Shown: positions 10,681-22,053 of the stretch, piece by piece | Numbering within the stretch: position 1 is the stretch's first letter | Layout: the number at the start of each line of letters is the position of its first letter | From: PVC group bacterium | Lineage (GTDB): Bacteria; Verrucomicrobiota; Kiritimatiellia; PWTM01 | DNA: 47,643 nt | Assembly (NCBI GenBank): GCA_003563855.1 | Contig: PWTM01000191.1 | Coordinates: 1 to 47,643 of the forward strand | Direction: 5' to 3' | Notes under the pieces: model-generated | The model's database searches: none | Seen by the model: the letters and a program-made list of their open reading frames with translations, nothing else | What the model was told of the DNA's origin: nothing | Program-made: the position numbers and the translations under genes

Positions 10681-11778
10681 GTGAACGGCTCGGTCCGCAT
10701 CGCGCGTCCGTTCGGGATCGAGGTTCGTGTTCACGCGACGTTCCCGCTCCTGCTGCTCTGGGTTGCGGTGCATGCGGCGCGTGCGGCCGGCGCGCAGGCG
10801 GCGCTCGGCTCGGCGGCCTTCGTCCTCGGGCTTTTCGCCTGCGTCGTGCTGCACGAACTCGGGCATAGCCGGGTCGCGATGGCGTTCGGCGTCCCGGTGC
10901 GCCGCATCACGCTCTACCCGATCGGCGGCATGGCGGCGATGGCGCGCATTCCCCGCCGGCCGCGCGAGGAACTGCTGATGGCGCTGGCGGGGCCCGCGGT
11001 CAACGCGGTCATCGCCGCCGCGCTCTGGGCGGCGCGCGGCTGGCCGGATCTCGCGCGGCTGGAACCGTTCCCGGCGAGCGCCGGGGCGCTGCTCGACATG
11101 CTCCTGCTCGGCAACGTGCTGTTGGTCGCGTTCAACCTGCTCCCGGCCTTTCCGATGGACGGCGGGCGGGTGTTGCGCAGCCTGCTGGCGCAGGTGCAGC
11201 CCTACGGGACCGCCACGGCCTACGCGGCTGCGGTCGGCCAGCTCATGGCCGTGGCGTTCGGCGTGCTCGGGCTCCGGCACGGCAACCCCTTCCTGCCCGT
11301 GATGGCGGTGGTCCTGGTGCTGGTCGCCCGCCGCGAGGCCGCGGCCGCCCGGCAGCGCGAGTGGATCGAGCGGCGACGCCCGGCCGAGCGGATGCGGCCG
11401 CTGCGGCCGGCGCTGGCGCCGGAGGAACCGCTTTCGCGCTGCCCCGCGCTCTGGCAGGCGACCGGCCGCGCCGACTTTCCGGTGCTGTTCGAGGACCGGG
11501 TGGTCGGCCTGATGCCGCGCGAGCGATGGCAACGCGCCTTGCGCCGCCTCGGCCCCGAGGCGCCGGTCGGGGAGGCCATGGAGCGCCGGTTTTACGCCGT
11601 GCCGGCCGACGAGGAGTGCACCGAGCAGGTCGCCGCGCTCCTGGCCGCCCACCAGATCCCGATCCCGGTCGTGCGCGACGGGCAGGCGGTGGGGGTGCTC
11701 ATCCCGGACGAGCGCGAAGACGCGGCGCGTCCGGTCGCCGCGACCGGGCGCTGGACCCTCGATCTCGGTCCCGCCTGA
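10681..11778 (+). CDS. Site-2 protease family (M50) membrane metalloprotease with CBS-like C-terminus
   Basis: VVLHELGHSRVAMAFGVPVRRITLYPIGGMA (HExxH) and NLLPAFPMDGGRVLRSLLA; GTG start. Confidence 0.88.
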   Translation: MNGSVRIARPFGIEVRVHATFPLLLLWVAVHAARAAGAQAALGSAAFVLGLFACVVLHELGHSRVAMAFGVPVRRITLYPIGGMAAMARIPRRPREELLMALAGPAVNAVIAAALWAARGWPDLARLEPFPASAGALLDMLLLGNVLLVAFNLLPAFPMDGGRVLRSLLAQVQPYGTATAYAAAVGQLMAVAFGVLGLRHGNPFLPVMAVVLVLVARREAAAARQREWIERRRPAERMRPLRPALAPEEPLSRCPALWQATGRADFPVLFEDRVVGLMPRERWQRALRRLGPEAPVGEAMERRFYAVPADEECTEQVAALLAAHQIPIPVVRDGQAVGVLIPDEREDAARPVAATGRWTLDLGPA

Positions 11779-11796
11779 GCGGTCCCCGGAACGCTG

Positions 11797-11825
11797 TTGA
11801 CAGGCCGGCGGTCTTCCTCTAGCGT
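11797..11825 (+). promoter_or_regulatory. Sigma70-like promoter
   Basis: TTGACA, N17, TAGCGT; 8 nt before ATG 11834. Confidence 0.65.
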
Positions 11826-11833
11826 TCTCGTCG

Positions 11834-13396
11834 ATGGCGCTGGTCTATCCTGTTGCATGGCTTGTCCTTTGGGTTGCCGCGGAGCTGGCCGGGTTGCTGC
11901 TGGGCCGTCGCCTGGCGCTGTTCCGGTCGGCGGGGGTGCGTTGCGTTTACTGGGCGCTGCGGCCGCTCGGAGTCGCGGCAGTCCTTCACCTGGTCTACCG
12001 GCTGAACCCCGAGCAGGCGTTCACCAACGTGCTGGGCTATCCCTACTACGCCAGGCCGTGGCAGGCGGAATTCTCGCCGTTCGCCCTGCTGGCCGAGGCC
12101 GTGCGTTCGCCGGTGATCCGTTTCTGGTCCCTGACCTCCGTGGTCGTCTTCCTCGCCATCTTTGCGCTCGCGGTCTTCGCGATGCGCGGCGGTTGCCGCA
12201 CCCGCGGCCGCCGGGCGGGCTTTCTCGGACTCCTGTTCCTGCTGACCGTCGCGCTGCACCTCGCGCTGGCCTGCGTTCCGGGCGGGGCATCCCGGCCGAT
12301 GGAGCGCTTCGACTCCTTCCTGCGGCCCTGGTTCAACTCGGGGGCGACGTTTCTCTACGCCCTGGAGCACGTGGACACGCCGCGCCGGTTCATGCGCAAC
12401 TTCGTCGCGCGGCAACCCGCGCTTCGGCGCTCGATGAGCGGGCTGTCCCATCCGCCCGGCGGCACGTTGTCTCTCTACGCCATCGGACAGGTCATGCGGG
12501 TGGAAGGGGTGCGCCGCCACGACCGGCTGAAGTATGCGGTGGGCGTAACGCTGTTCAGCGCGCTGAACGTATTCGCCGTCTACTTCCTCGCCGCCTCCGT
12601 CTTCGGTTCGGCCCGAACCGGATGCCTGGCCGCCTGTTTCTGGAGCTGCCTTCCGCTTTCGACGCTCTACAACACCTGGGCGCAGAACGGCGTGTTCCTG
12701 GTCTTCTTCACGCTGGCGCTGGGACTGATGTGGACGGCCGTGGTCCCGGAACGGCGGTCGCCGTGGAGCCTGCTGCTGCTCGGTGTCGTCTTCCATTTCC
12801 TGACCCTGCTGACGTACGCGTGGATGATCGCGACCGCGATCTTCGCCGTGTTCGTCGTGGCGCATGGATGGCGCCGGGGCCGCGGCCTGCGCGAGATCGC
12901 CTGGCGCGGCGTGCCTCCGCTGGCGGTGATGACGGTCCTGACCGGAGCGACGCTGGCCGTCTACCGCCTGGACTACCTCGCCATGTACCGGAACGCTTCC
13001 TACTACGTGAGCCTGTTCTACCGGATCGAGGGCGCCACCGCCTGGTTCATGGGCCTGGCGGGCGGGCAGCTTGCGCTGTTTCTGGGGCTGGGGCCGCTCC
13101 TGCTTTCGGCGTTCTTCGCGGCGCTATGGGTCGCCGGCCGCAGCGGCAGGGGGTGGGGCGACCGGGAGCTTTTTCTGGCCTCGATGGCGGGCATCTACCT
13201 GCTGCCGATGTTCTTCTACCACCGGTTGAATATCGAGGCGCCGCGCGTCTGGAACTGGATGGCGATGCTGCCGCTCGTGTTCGCCGTGCATCACCTGGCC
13301 GAGGAACGGCGGCGTCCCGCCCTCGTCGGGATCGCGCTCGCCGGCACCTTCGCGGCCTCGTTCCTGATGAAGCTCTTCTACGACTTCGCGCCCTAG
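11834..13396 (+). CDS. Polytopic membrane protein, GT-C glycosyltransferase-like
   Basis: Multiple hydrophobic segments; SHPPGGTLSLYAIG motif typical of GT-C-fold integral membrane proteins. Confidence 0.65.
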   Translation: MALVYPVAWLVLWVAAELAGLLLGRRLALFRSAGVRCVYWALRPLGVAAVLHLVYRLNPEQAFTNVLGYPYYARPWQAEFSPFALLAEAVRSPVIRFWSLTSVVVFLAIFALAVFAMRGGCRTRGRRAGFLGLLFLLTVALHLALACVPGGASRPMERFDSFLRPWFNSGATFLYALEHVDTPRRFMRNFVARQPALRRSMSGLSHPPGGTLSLYAIGQVMRVEGVRRHDRLKYAVGVTLFSALNVFAVYFLAASVFGSARTGCLAACFWSCLPLSTLYNTWAQNGVFLVFFTLALGLMWTAVVPERRSPWSLLLLGVVFHFLTLLTYAWMIATAIFAVFVVAHGWRRGRGLREIAWRGVPPLAVMTVLTGATLAVYRLDYLAMYRNASYYVSLFYRIEGATAWFMGLAGGQLALFLGLGPLLLSAFFAALWVAGRSGRGWGDRELFLASMAGIYLLPMFFYHRLNIEAPRVWNWMAMLPLVFAVHHLAEERRRPALVGIALAGTFAASFLMKLFYDFAP

Positions 13397-13559
13397 CGCC
13401 GCGTCGATCCCAAGGCGGAGCAAGGAGCGGGAGCGACCGCGGACTCCCGATCGTGTACCGTAGTCGTCGGCGTAGTGTGCGCCGTGGAAAGGCCACACCG
13501 CCCAGCGGGTGCGAGACCCGCCCGGCCACTGTCGCTCCGGCCGGAAGCCGTTGGAGCAG

Positions 13560-13767
13560 GGGTGGATGTCCCCCCCCCGGGAACGCCCCGCTCCAGCGTG
13601 GCACGGTCCTGGTCTGCGAGGTTCTCGTCCCCTTGGTCGGCCAGGCTGGAGCCTGGCGTTCCCAGGGTGCACGCTCCGGTCTACACTATTGCCCCTCTGC
13701 TGGATCCCCCGGGGCGGCACGGTACCCTTACGAGGTCATGGGCTCTCCCTCCCCGGGGGGCGGCCCT
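13560..13767 (+). repeat. Repeat family R2 copy 2
   Basis: Near-identical to 2279-2485. Confidence 0.9.
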
Positions 13768-13777
13768 GCGTCTGTGA

Positions 13778-13806
13778 TTGACCGTCCGGGTTGCTCCCTC
13801 TAGAAT
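13778..13806 (+). promoter_or_regulatory. Sigma70-like promoter
   Basis: TTGACC, N17, TAGAAT, starting about 10 bp after R2 copy 2. Confidence 0.6.
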
Positions 13807-13845
13807 CGCACGCGCTTACGGGCATCCCGGCGGAGGAGCGGATTT

Positions 13846-14541
13846 ATGACGGACGACACAGAGACGGTGGAAGCGGGCATCGCGGAGGCGCCGCCGAAAC
13901 GGTTCGGGCTTCTGGTCGACCTGGAGGGCGTGGCCTTCCCGGTACGCGAGACGCTGGCGGGGGCCCTGCGCGAGGGACTGGACGCGGCGCTGGTTCCCGA
14001 ATTGACGCCGGGCTTTCTCTGCCGCCACCTGGTCGATCCGTCTTCGACCCGCGTCGCGAAGTCGGTCGCCGAGGCGCTCGGGCTGCGTGCGGGCGTGCGC
14101 GACACCCTGCGCAAGGCGCTGGATGCGGCCATCACGGCGCGGCTGTCCGAAGGCTCGGCGGCCTGGTCGGACGGATGGGCGCAGCTCTCGGACAAGGCGA
14201 CGGCGCTCGATTTCGCGGCGTGCCTGGTCGCCGACGGCGCCGGCCTGGAGATTCCGGGCATCGAGGACACCGGGATTCTGCTGGTGGCCGGAGACAGCGG
14301 CAAGGGCGAGTGCGGTGGCGCCGCCTGGAGCAAGGCCGTGCGCCGTCTCGGCGTGACGCCCCCGGCTTGCGTCGCCCTGGTGGGCGGGGCGGCCGCCTGC
14401 CGCAACGCGCTCCTGGCGGGTGTCGGGCGCGTCATCGCGGTGCTCGACGCCTACAACGGCGGCCACGACTTCTCCGGGGCGGACACGATGGTCGCCGCGC
14501 TGGCCGACGTCGAGCTGGCCGTACCTCGCGGGGGGGTCTGA
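13846..14541 (+). CDS. HAD-like superfamily protein (degenerate)
   Basis: FGLLVDLEGVAFPVRETL at the N-terminus and AYNGGHDFSGADTMVAALADVEL at the C-terminus; good SD (ggaggagcgg). Confidence 0.5.
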   Translation: MTDDTETVEAGIAEAPPKRFGLLVDLEGVAFPVRETLAGALREGLDAALVPELTPGFLCRHLVDPSSTRVAKSVAEALGLRAGVRDTLRKALDAAITARLSEGSAAWSDGWAQLSDKATALDFAACLVADGAGLEIPGIEDTGILLVAGDSGKGECGGAAWSKAVRRLGVTPPACVALVGGAAACRNALLAGVGRVIAVLDAYNGGHDFSGADTMVAALADVELAVPRGGV

Positions 14542-14544
14542 GCG

Positions 14545-15414
14545 GTGCCGGCGCGCGAAGGCGCGCCGGGCGAGCTCCCCGTCGGCGAGTCGGCGCTGCC
14601 CGATCGCCCCATCGACCGTCTGCTGGCCGTGATGCGCCGGCTGCGCGGGCCCGGGGGGTGCCCCTGGGACCGGGAACAGACGCTCGCCTCGCTCAAGGCC
14701 TACCTGGTCGAGGAGTGCTACGAGACGCTCGACGCGATCGACGGGGGCGAGCCGGACCGCATCCGCGAAGAGCTTGGCGATGTGCTGCTGCAGATCGTCT
14801 TCCAGGCCCGGATCTGCGAGGAAGAGGGCTGGTTCGGGTTCGAGGACGTGGCCGCGACGCTCGCGGAGAAGCTGATCCGCCGGCATCCCCACGTCTTCGG
14901 CGACGTCCGCGTTTCCGGTCCGGCCGAGGTGCTGCGCAACTGGGAATCCATCAAGGACGCGGAGCGCGGCGGCGAGACCGGTCGGGGTTCGGCCGTGGAC
15001 GGCATCCCGCCCAACCTGCCCGCCCTGCATCAGGCGGACCGGGTCCAGGCGCGCGCCGCGCGGGTCGGATTCGACTGGCCCGATACGGACCCCGTGCTGG
15101 CCAAACTGGACGAGGAAGTCGCCGAGCTGAAGGCGGCGGTCGCCGGCGGGGCGCCCGCGCGGATCCGCGAGGAGATCGGCGACGTGCTCTTCACCGTCGT
15201 GAACCTTACCCGCTTCCTCCATGTGAATGCCGAACAGGCGCTGCGGGGAACGACCGCGAAGTTCATCCGCCGGTTCCGCGAGGTCGAGCGGCGGATGCGC
15301 GCGGCGGGCCGGCCGCTCGCCGACTGCACGCTCCGGGAGCTCGACGCCGCCTGGGACGCCGTCAAGGCGGAGGAGGCGTCTCCGTCCGATCCGCCTCCGC
15401 GCGAAACGCCGTAA
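14545..15414 (+). CDS. mazG: Nucleoside triphosphate pyrophosphohydrolase MazG
   Basis: LLAVMRRLRGPGGCPWDREQTLASLKAYLVEECYETLDAID...EELGDVLLQIVFQARI...; GTG start. Confidence 0.92.
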   Translation: MPAREGAPGELPVGESALPDRPIDRLLAVMRRLRGPGGCPWDREQTLASLKAYLVEECYETLDAIDGGEPDRIREELGDVLLQIVFQARICEEEGWFGFEDVAATLAEKLIRRHPHVFGDVRVSGPAEVLRNWESIKDAERGGETGRGSAVDGIPPNLPALHQADRVQARAARVGFDWPDTDPVLAKLDEEVAELKAAVAGGAPARIREEIGDVLFTVVNLTRFLHVNAEQALRGTTAKFIRRFREVERRMRAAGRPLADCTLRELDAAWDAVKAEEASPSDPPPRETP

Positions 15415-16378
15415 GCAGCGCCTCGATGCCACGGCCGGTCTGCGCGGAGATCGCGATCGGCGCCGTGCCGGTACGACGGCGGAACTCGGGGAGTCGCGCT
15501 TCGGCGTCCGGGAGGTCCAGCTTGTTCGCCGCCACCAGCCGTGGCCGGTCGGCCAGCCCGGCCCCGTGTTGCCGGAGTTCCTCCAGCAGGCACGCGTAGT
15601 CGTCGGCGGGATCGCGGCCGTCCGCGCCCGAGAGGTCGACGACGAAGACCAGGAGGCGGGTGCGCTCGATGTGTCGGAGGAAGGCGTGCCCGAGTCCGAC
15701 GCCCCGGTGGGCGCCGGAGAGCAGCCCGGGGATGTCGGCCACGCGCCAGGTCCGCTCGTCGTCCAGCAGGACCGTGCCGATCACGGGGTGCAGGGTCGTG
15801 AAGGGGTAGGGGGCGACCTTCGGGCGCGCGCGGCTGATCCGCCGCAGCAGCGTCGACTTCCCCGCGTTCGGAAAGCCGACCAGCCCGGCCTCGGCGATCA
15901 GCTTGAGCTCGAGCCAGAGATGCCGCTCCTCGCCGTCCTCGCCTGGCGTGCACTCCCGCGGCGCCTGCCGGACCGACGTCGCGAACCGGGCGTTGCCCAG
16001 TCCGCCCCGTCCCCCCCGCGCGGCGCGGAACCGCTGGCCGGGCGCGACCAGGTCGGCGAGGACCGCGCCCGCCTCGTCGCGGACCTCCGTCCCGCAGGGC
16101 ACGCGCACAATCCGGTCCGCGCCGTCCCGCCCGTGCTGACGCTGGCCGCGGCCGGAGCCGCCGTGCACGGCGCGCTGGATCGGCTGGTAGAAAAGCGAAA
16201 GCAGCGAGTTCTCGTGCGGCGAGGCTTCGAGGATCACGTGGCCGCCGCGACCGCCGTCGCCGCCGTCCGGGCCCCCGCGCGGGACGAACTTCTCGCGGCG
16301 AAAGCTGCAGACGCCATGACCGCCGCGACCGGCCCGGACCTCGATGCGGACCCGGTCGACGAACGTCGGCGGCTTCAT
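15362..16378 (-). CDS. obg: GTPase Obg/CgtA
   Basis: MKPPTFVDRVRIEVRAGRGGHGVCSFRREKFVPRGGPDGGDGGRGGHVI; GFPNAGKSTLLRRISRARPKVAPYPFTTLHPVIG. Confidence 0.94.
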   Translation of the reverse strand: MKPPTFVDRVRIEVRAGRGGHGVCSFRREKFVPRGGPDGGDGGRGGHVILEASPHENSLLSLFYQPIQRAVHGGSGRGQRQHGRDGADRIVRVPCGTEVRDEAGAVLADLVAPGQRFRAARGGRGGLGNARFATSVRQAPRECTPGEDGEERHLWLELKLIAEAGLVGFPNAGKSTLLRRISRARPKVAPYPFTTLHPVIGTVLLDDERTWRVADIPGLLSGAHRGVGLGHAFLRHIERTRLLVFVVDLSGADGRDPADDYACLLEELRQHGAGLADRPRLVAANKLDLPDAEARLPEFRRRTGTAPIAISAQTGRGIEALLTAFRAEADRTETPPPP

Positions 16379-16415
16379 GGGTGCCTGCGCGGCCGGCGCC
16401 GCGCCGCGGGCGCGC

Positions 16416-16673
16416 TCAGCCGGCGGCGGCCGCCGGACGGATGTGCACGCGGCGGCCCTCGCGGTCGAACTCCACGATGCCGTCCCTCAGGGCGAAAAGC
16501 GTGTAGTCGCGGCCCGTGCCGACGTTCTCGCCCGCATGCACCCGGGTTCCGGTCTGCCGGACGAGGATGTGCCCCGCGCGAACCTGCTGCCCGCCGTAGC
16601 GCTTCAAGCCCCGCCGCTTGGCGTTGCTGTCGCGCCCGTTTCGGCTGGTTCCCTGGCCCTTCTTGTGCGCCAT
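16416..16673 (-). CDS. rpmA: 50S ribosomal protein L27
   Basis: [48 protein letters not shown]. Confidence 0.96.
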   Translation of the reverse strand: MAHKKGQGTSRNGRDSNAKRRGLKRYGGQQVRAGHILVRQTGTRVHAGENVGTGRDYTLFALRDGIVEFDREGRRVHIRPAAAAG

Positions 16674-16691
16674 GACCCGTTCCTCCGCGCC

Positions 16692-17012
16692 TTACCCGGC
16701 CTTGATCTGCTGGACCTGCAACCGCGTCAGGCCCTGCCGGTGTCCCACCTTGCGGTGATAGCCCTTGCGGCGCTTCTTTTTGAACGAAACCAACTTCGGC
16801 CCCCGGTGGTGATCGACCACCTCCGCCGTCACCTCGGCGCCGGCCACGACCGGCGCGCCGACCGAGAGCTGCTGCCCGTCCGAGACGGCCAGGACCCGGT
16901 CCAGCGTCACCACGGAACCCGGTTCGGCCTCGATCAGCTCGACATCGAGTCGTGCGCCTTCGCTCACGCGGTACTGCTTTCCGCCGCTTTCGATCACCGC
17001 ATACGGTTCCAT
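16692..17012 (-). CDS. rplU: 50S ribosomal protein L21
   Basis: MEPYAVIESGGKQYRVSEGARLDVELIEAEPGSVVTLDRVL...KKRRKGYHRKVGHRQGLTRLQV. Confidence 0.96.
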   Translation of the reverse strand: MEPYAVIESGGKQYRVSEGARLDVELIEAEPGSVVTLDRVLAVSDGQQLSVGAPVVAGAEVTAEVVDHHRGPKLVSFKKKRRKGYHRKVGHRQGLTRLQVQQIKAG

Positions 17013-17077
17013 GACACCCTCGCCGTTTCGCCCCGCCGCGCCCGTTCGCCGCGTTGCCGGGGACGTGAAAGCGATAG

Positions 17078-18278
<1,201 letters not shown>

Positions 18279-18491
18279 GCGGCGCCAGCGGCGACCTTTG
18301 GCGCCGGTCGGGGGGGGGCGTGTCGACCGTAATCGTCGACCGTACTCGTTCCGAACACGGCCCGGCCCGGACTGTACATCGCCGGGCCGGTCTGGTATGA
18401 ACACGGCCTCGTTCCGGCCGCGCCGGGACGAGCGCCGTGCGCTGCGTTCCGCGCGGCCGCTGTACACTTCAGCGCTAAGGGGAGCCGGAGA

Positions 18492-20480
18492 ATGAGCCGC
18501 AACACCGAGATTCTGAAGAAGGCCGCCAACGAGGCGCGCGGCCTGGCCATGGATGCCGTGCATGCCTGCGCCTCCGGGCACCTCGGCCTGCCGCTCGGCG
18601 CCGCCGAGATTGGCGCCGTCCTCTTCGGAGAGTTCCTGCGCTTCGATCCGGCCGATCCCCGCTGGCCGAACCGCGACCGGTTCGTCCTCTCGGCCGGCCA
18701 CGGCTCGATGTTCCTCTACGCCTGGCTTCACCTGGCCGGCTACGACCTGCCGATGGACGAGATCCGCCGCTTCCGCCAGCTGGGCAGCCAGACGCCCGGC
18801 CATCCGGAGTTCGGCGACACGCCCGGGGTCGAGTGCACTACCGGCCCGCTCGGCCAGGGGATCGGCAACGCGGTCGGCATGGCGATCGCGGGCAAGATGG
18901 CCGCCGCGCGGTTCAACACGGACGGCTGCCGTGTCTTCGACTACCACGTCGTCGCGCTCGTCGGCGACGGCTGCATGCAGGAGGGCGTCTCGCAGGAGGC
19001 CTCCGCGTTGGCCGGCCACCTGGCGCTCGACAACCTGATCCTGGTCTACGACGCGAACGGCGTGACGCTCGACGCGATGGCCTCGGCGACGCAGAGCGAG
19101 GATACGGCGAAGCGCTTCGAGGCCTACGGGTTTGACGTGCAGACCGTTGACGGGCACGACCCTGCCGCCGTCCTCGCGGCCCTCGAGGCGGCGCGCGCGG
19201 CGGACAACGGCCGCCCGAAGCTGATCGTGGCGCACACCGAGATCGCCCGCGGGATCCCGGAGGTCGCCGGCACGGCCAAGGGCCACGGCGAAGCCGGGCA
19301 CAAGTTCGTCGACAAGGCTCGCCGCGCGCTCGGGCTGCCGGACGAGCCGTTCTTCGTCTCCGACGAGGTGCGCGCCTTCTTCGCCGAGCGCCGGAAACGG
19401 CAGGCCCAGGCGCACGCCGCCTGGCGCAAGGTGGCGGAGCACTGGCGCACGGCGGCGCCCGACCGCGCCGCGCTGCTCGACGAAGCCCTCTCCGGCCGGG
19501 CGCCGTCCGGGCTCCTCGACCGGATCCCCCCCTTCGATCCGGCCGCGAAGCTCGCCACGCGCGCGGCGGGCGAGGCCGTGATCCAGCACGTGGCCGCCGC
19601 GATGCCGCGCTTCGTCAGTGGCAGCGCCGATCTGCACGGCTCGACGAAGAACTACATCGCGGAGGCCGGCGATTTCACCGCGGAGAACCCGGCCGGGCGT
19701 AACCTGCGCTTCGGCATCCGCGAGCATGCCATGGCCGCCGTCTGCAACGGCATGGCCTACGACGGGCTCTTCCGCCCCTCCTGCGCCACGTTCCTTGTCT
19801 TCTCCGACTACGCCCGCCCGTCGATCCGACTCGCCGCGCTGGCGGGGTTGCCGGTCGTCTACCTCTTCACCCACGACTCGGTCGGCGTCGGCGAGGACGG
19901 CCCCACGCACCAGCCCGTGGAAACCCTCGCGGCCCTGCGCGCGATCCCGAACCTGGACGTCATCCGGCCGGCCGACCCCGAGGAGACGGCTGGCGCCTAT
20001 GCGGCCGCCCTCGAGCGGATGGACGGGCCGACGGTCATCGCCATGACGCGGCAGAACCTGCCGATGCTCGATGCCGTCCCCGTCGAGGAGCGCCGGACAG
20101 GCGTCGCGCGCGGCGCCTACGTCGCGCGGCGCGAGACGGCTGCGCTCGAAGCGATCCTGCTGGCCTGCGGCAGCGAGCTGCAGCTTGCGCTCGCCGCTGC
20201 GGACGAACTCGGCCCGGGCGTGCGCGTCGTCGCGATGCCGTGCATGGAGCGTTTCGCCCGCCAGCCGGCGGAGGTCCGCGAGTCCGTCCTTCCCGCCGCC
20301 TGCCGGCGGCGCGCGGCGATCGATGCCGGTACCGCCGATCCCTGGCATCGCTGGGTCGGGCTCGACGGCTGCGTGGTCGGGCTCGACCGCTTTGGCCTGA
20401 GCGCCCCCTACACCGAGGCGCTCGAACACCTCGGCATCACGACCGCCGCCCTCGTCCGCGCCGTCCGCGGGCTCGGCTGA
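18492..20480 (+). CDS. tkt: Transketolase
   Basis: [90 protein letters not shown]. Confidence 0.95.
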   Translation: MSRNTEILKKAANEARGLAMDAVHACASGHLGLPLGAAEIGAVLFGEFLRFDPADPRWPNRDRFVLSAGHGSMFLYAWLHLAGYDLPMDEIRRFRQLGSQTPGHPEFGDTPGVECTTGPLGQGIGNAVGMAIAGKMAAARFNTDGCRVFDYHVVALVGDGCMQEGVSQEASALAGHLALDNLILVYDANGVTLDAMASATQSEDTAKRFEAYGFDVQTVDGHDPAAVLAALEAARAADNGRPKLIVAHTEIARGIPEVAGTAKGHGEAGHKFVDKARRALGLPDEPFFVSDEVRAFFAERRKRQAQAHAAWRKVAEHWRTAAPDRAALLDEALSGRAPSGLLDRIPPFDPAAKLATRAAGEAVIQHVAAAMPRFVSGSADLHGSTKNYIAEAGDFTAENPAGRNLRFGIREHAMAAVCNGMAYDGLFRPSCATFLVFSDYARPSIRLAALAGLPVVYLFTHDSVGVGEDGPTHQPVETLAALRAIPNLDVIRPADPEETAGAYAAALERMDGPTVIAMTRQNLPMLDAVPVEERRTGVARGAYVARRETAALEAILLACGSELQLALAAADELGPGVRVVAMPCMERFARQPAEVRESVLPAACRRRAAIDAGTADPWHRWVGLDGCVVGLDRFGLSAPYTEALEHLGITTAALVRAVRGLG

Positions 20481-20496
20481 GCGCCCGGAGCCGGTC

Positions 20497-21648
20497 GTGC
20501 GGGCGCGCGCGCGAGCGCAGCGGGAGGAGGCCGAGGAGCGGACGCTCGCGCCCTGCGCCGCGCGCAGCCGCCGTAGCTTCGGCCGCGCCGTTCCCGAGCC
20601 GGCCCACCCGTACCGGCCCGAGTTCCAGCGCGACCGCGACCGCGTCCTCCACAGCCGCGCCTTCCGCCGCCTCGAGTACAAGACGCAGGTCTTTGTCAAC
20701 GGCACGGCCGACCACTACCGCACGCGCCTGACCCACACCTTCGAGATGGCCGCCGTCAGTCGCACGCTCGCCCGCGGGCTCGGCGCGAACGAGGACCTCG
20801 CCGAGGCCGTCGCACTCGCGCACGACCTCGGCCACAGCCCCTTCGGCCACTGTGGCGAGGACGTGCTCAACACCCTGATGAAGAACGAGGGCGGGTTCGA
20901 CCACAACCTGCAGAGCTGCCGGATCGTCGAACGGCTCGAAGCCCAGTACCCCGGCCTGCCGGGCCTGAACCTGACCTGGGAAGTCCGGGCCGGTCTGCGC
21001 AAGCACCAGGCCGGCATTCCCGGCGCCCGGCTCGACGGCCGTCCGCTCGGCCCCTTCCCCTCGCTCGAGGCGCAGATCGCCGACCTGGCCGACGACATGA
21101 CCTACCACGCCCACGACCTGGACGACGGCATGGAGGCGGGCCTTATCGGCGAGGCGCAGCTCGAGGCCCTCGACCTCTGGCGCCTCTGCCGCGGGCGCGC
21201 CGAAGCGCAGTTCCCCGCCGCCTCGGCCGACCAGCTCCGGAGTGTCGCGATCCGCAACCTGCTCGACGTCCAGGTCGAGGACGTCCTGCGCGCCTCCGCC
21301 GACCGGATCGCCCGCCATGCCCCCGACTCGATGGCCGATGTGATGAACGCGCCCGAGCGCCTGGTCGCTTTCAGCCCGGAGATGAAGGCGCGGGTCGACC
21401 CCTGGCGCGCCTTCCTCTTCCGGGCGATGTATGGGCACCCGGACGTTGCCGACGCGAACCGCGCGGGCGCCGCGATGCTGCGGCGGCTCTTCCTGCACTA
21501 CGTCGAGCGCCCCGAGACGCTCGGCCGAAAGGCACGGGCCCGGATCGAAACCGAGGGGCTCTGGCGCACCGCCTGCGACTACGTCGCCGGCTGCACCGAC
21601 CGCTACGCGCTCGAGGAATACGCCCGCTTCGGCCTCGGGGACGCGTGA
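20497..21648 (+). CDS. dgt: dGTP triphosphohydrolase-like HD domain protein
   Basis: DRDRVLHSRAFRRLEYKTQVFVNGTADHYRTRLTHTFEMAAVSRTLARGLGANEDLAEAVALAHDLGHSPFGHCGEDVL; GTG start. Confidence 0.9.
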   Translation: MRARARAQREEAEERTLAPCAARSRRSFGRAVPEPAHPYRPEFQRDRDRVLHSRAFRRLEYKTQVFVNGTADHYRTRLTHTFEMAAVSRTLARGLGANEDLAEAVALAHDLGHSPFGHCGEDVLNTLMKNEGGFDHNLQSCRIVERLEAQYPGLPGLNLTWEVRAGLRKHQAGIPGARLDGRPLGPFPSLEAQIADLADDMTYHAHDLDDGMEAGLIGEAQLEALDLWRLCRGRAEAQFPAASADQLRSVAIRNLLDVQVEDVLRASADRIARHAPDSMADVMNAPERLVAFSPEMKARVDPWRAFLFRAMYGHPDVADANRAGAAMLRRLFLHYVERPETLGRKARARIETEGLWRTACDYVAGCTDRYALEEYARFGLGDA

Positions 21649-21843
21649 GTCCCCGCGGCGGCCGGACGTGGGGATCGACTTCCTTCGACTCCGTCGACCA
21701 CCATCGTCAACCGCTGTCGTCGCCCGCTATCGTCAACCGAAAGCCCCAGGGATCGACCACGCCTCGACCCTGCCGGCGACTCGCGGCGCCCGACTACGGG
21801 CGCGAGAAACGCCGCGGTAAACGCTCGCAGCTACAGCGCTGAG

Positions 21844-21955
21844 CTTTCTCTTCCCCGCGATCCTGTAGCCGCGGTCGCCGACCGCGGCCGGAAAGGCAAG
21901 GATCGCGGGCGCGAGAAAGGCCGCGGACACCGCCCGCGGCTACAGCGCGTTCCTG
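21844..21955. repeat. Repeat family R5: A-B-A'-B' interleaved inverted repeats
   Basis: CCCGCGATCCT / TGTAGCCGCGG ... AGGATCGCGGG ... CCGCGGCTACA; related copies at 36614-36640 (partial) and 38930-39030. Confidence 0.75.
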
Positions 21956-21983
21956 CCGGGAGGCGAGGATCAAAGCGCCCTCC

Positions 21984-22053
21984 CCGCCCTTCGCTCCCCG
22001 CTCTTCGCTCCTCGCTCCTCGCTCCTCGTTACTCGCTCCCCGCTCCTTGCCCC
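21984..22053. repeat. Heptamer array H2 (TCGCTCC class)
   Basis: ccgccct tcgctcc ccgctct tcgctcc tcgctcc tcgctcc tcgttac tcgctcc ccgctcc ttgcccc. Confidence 0.9.
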
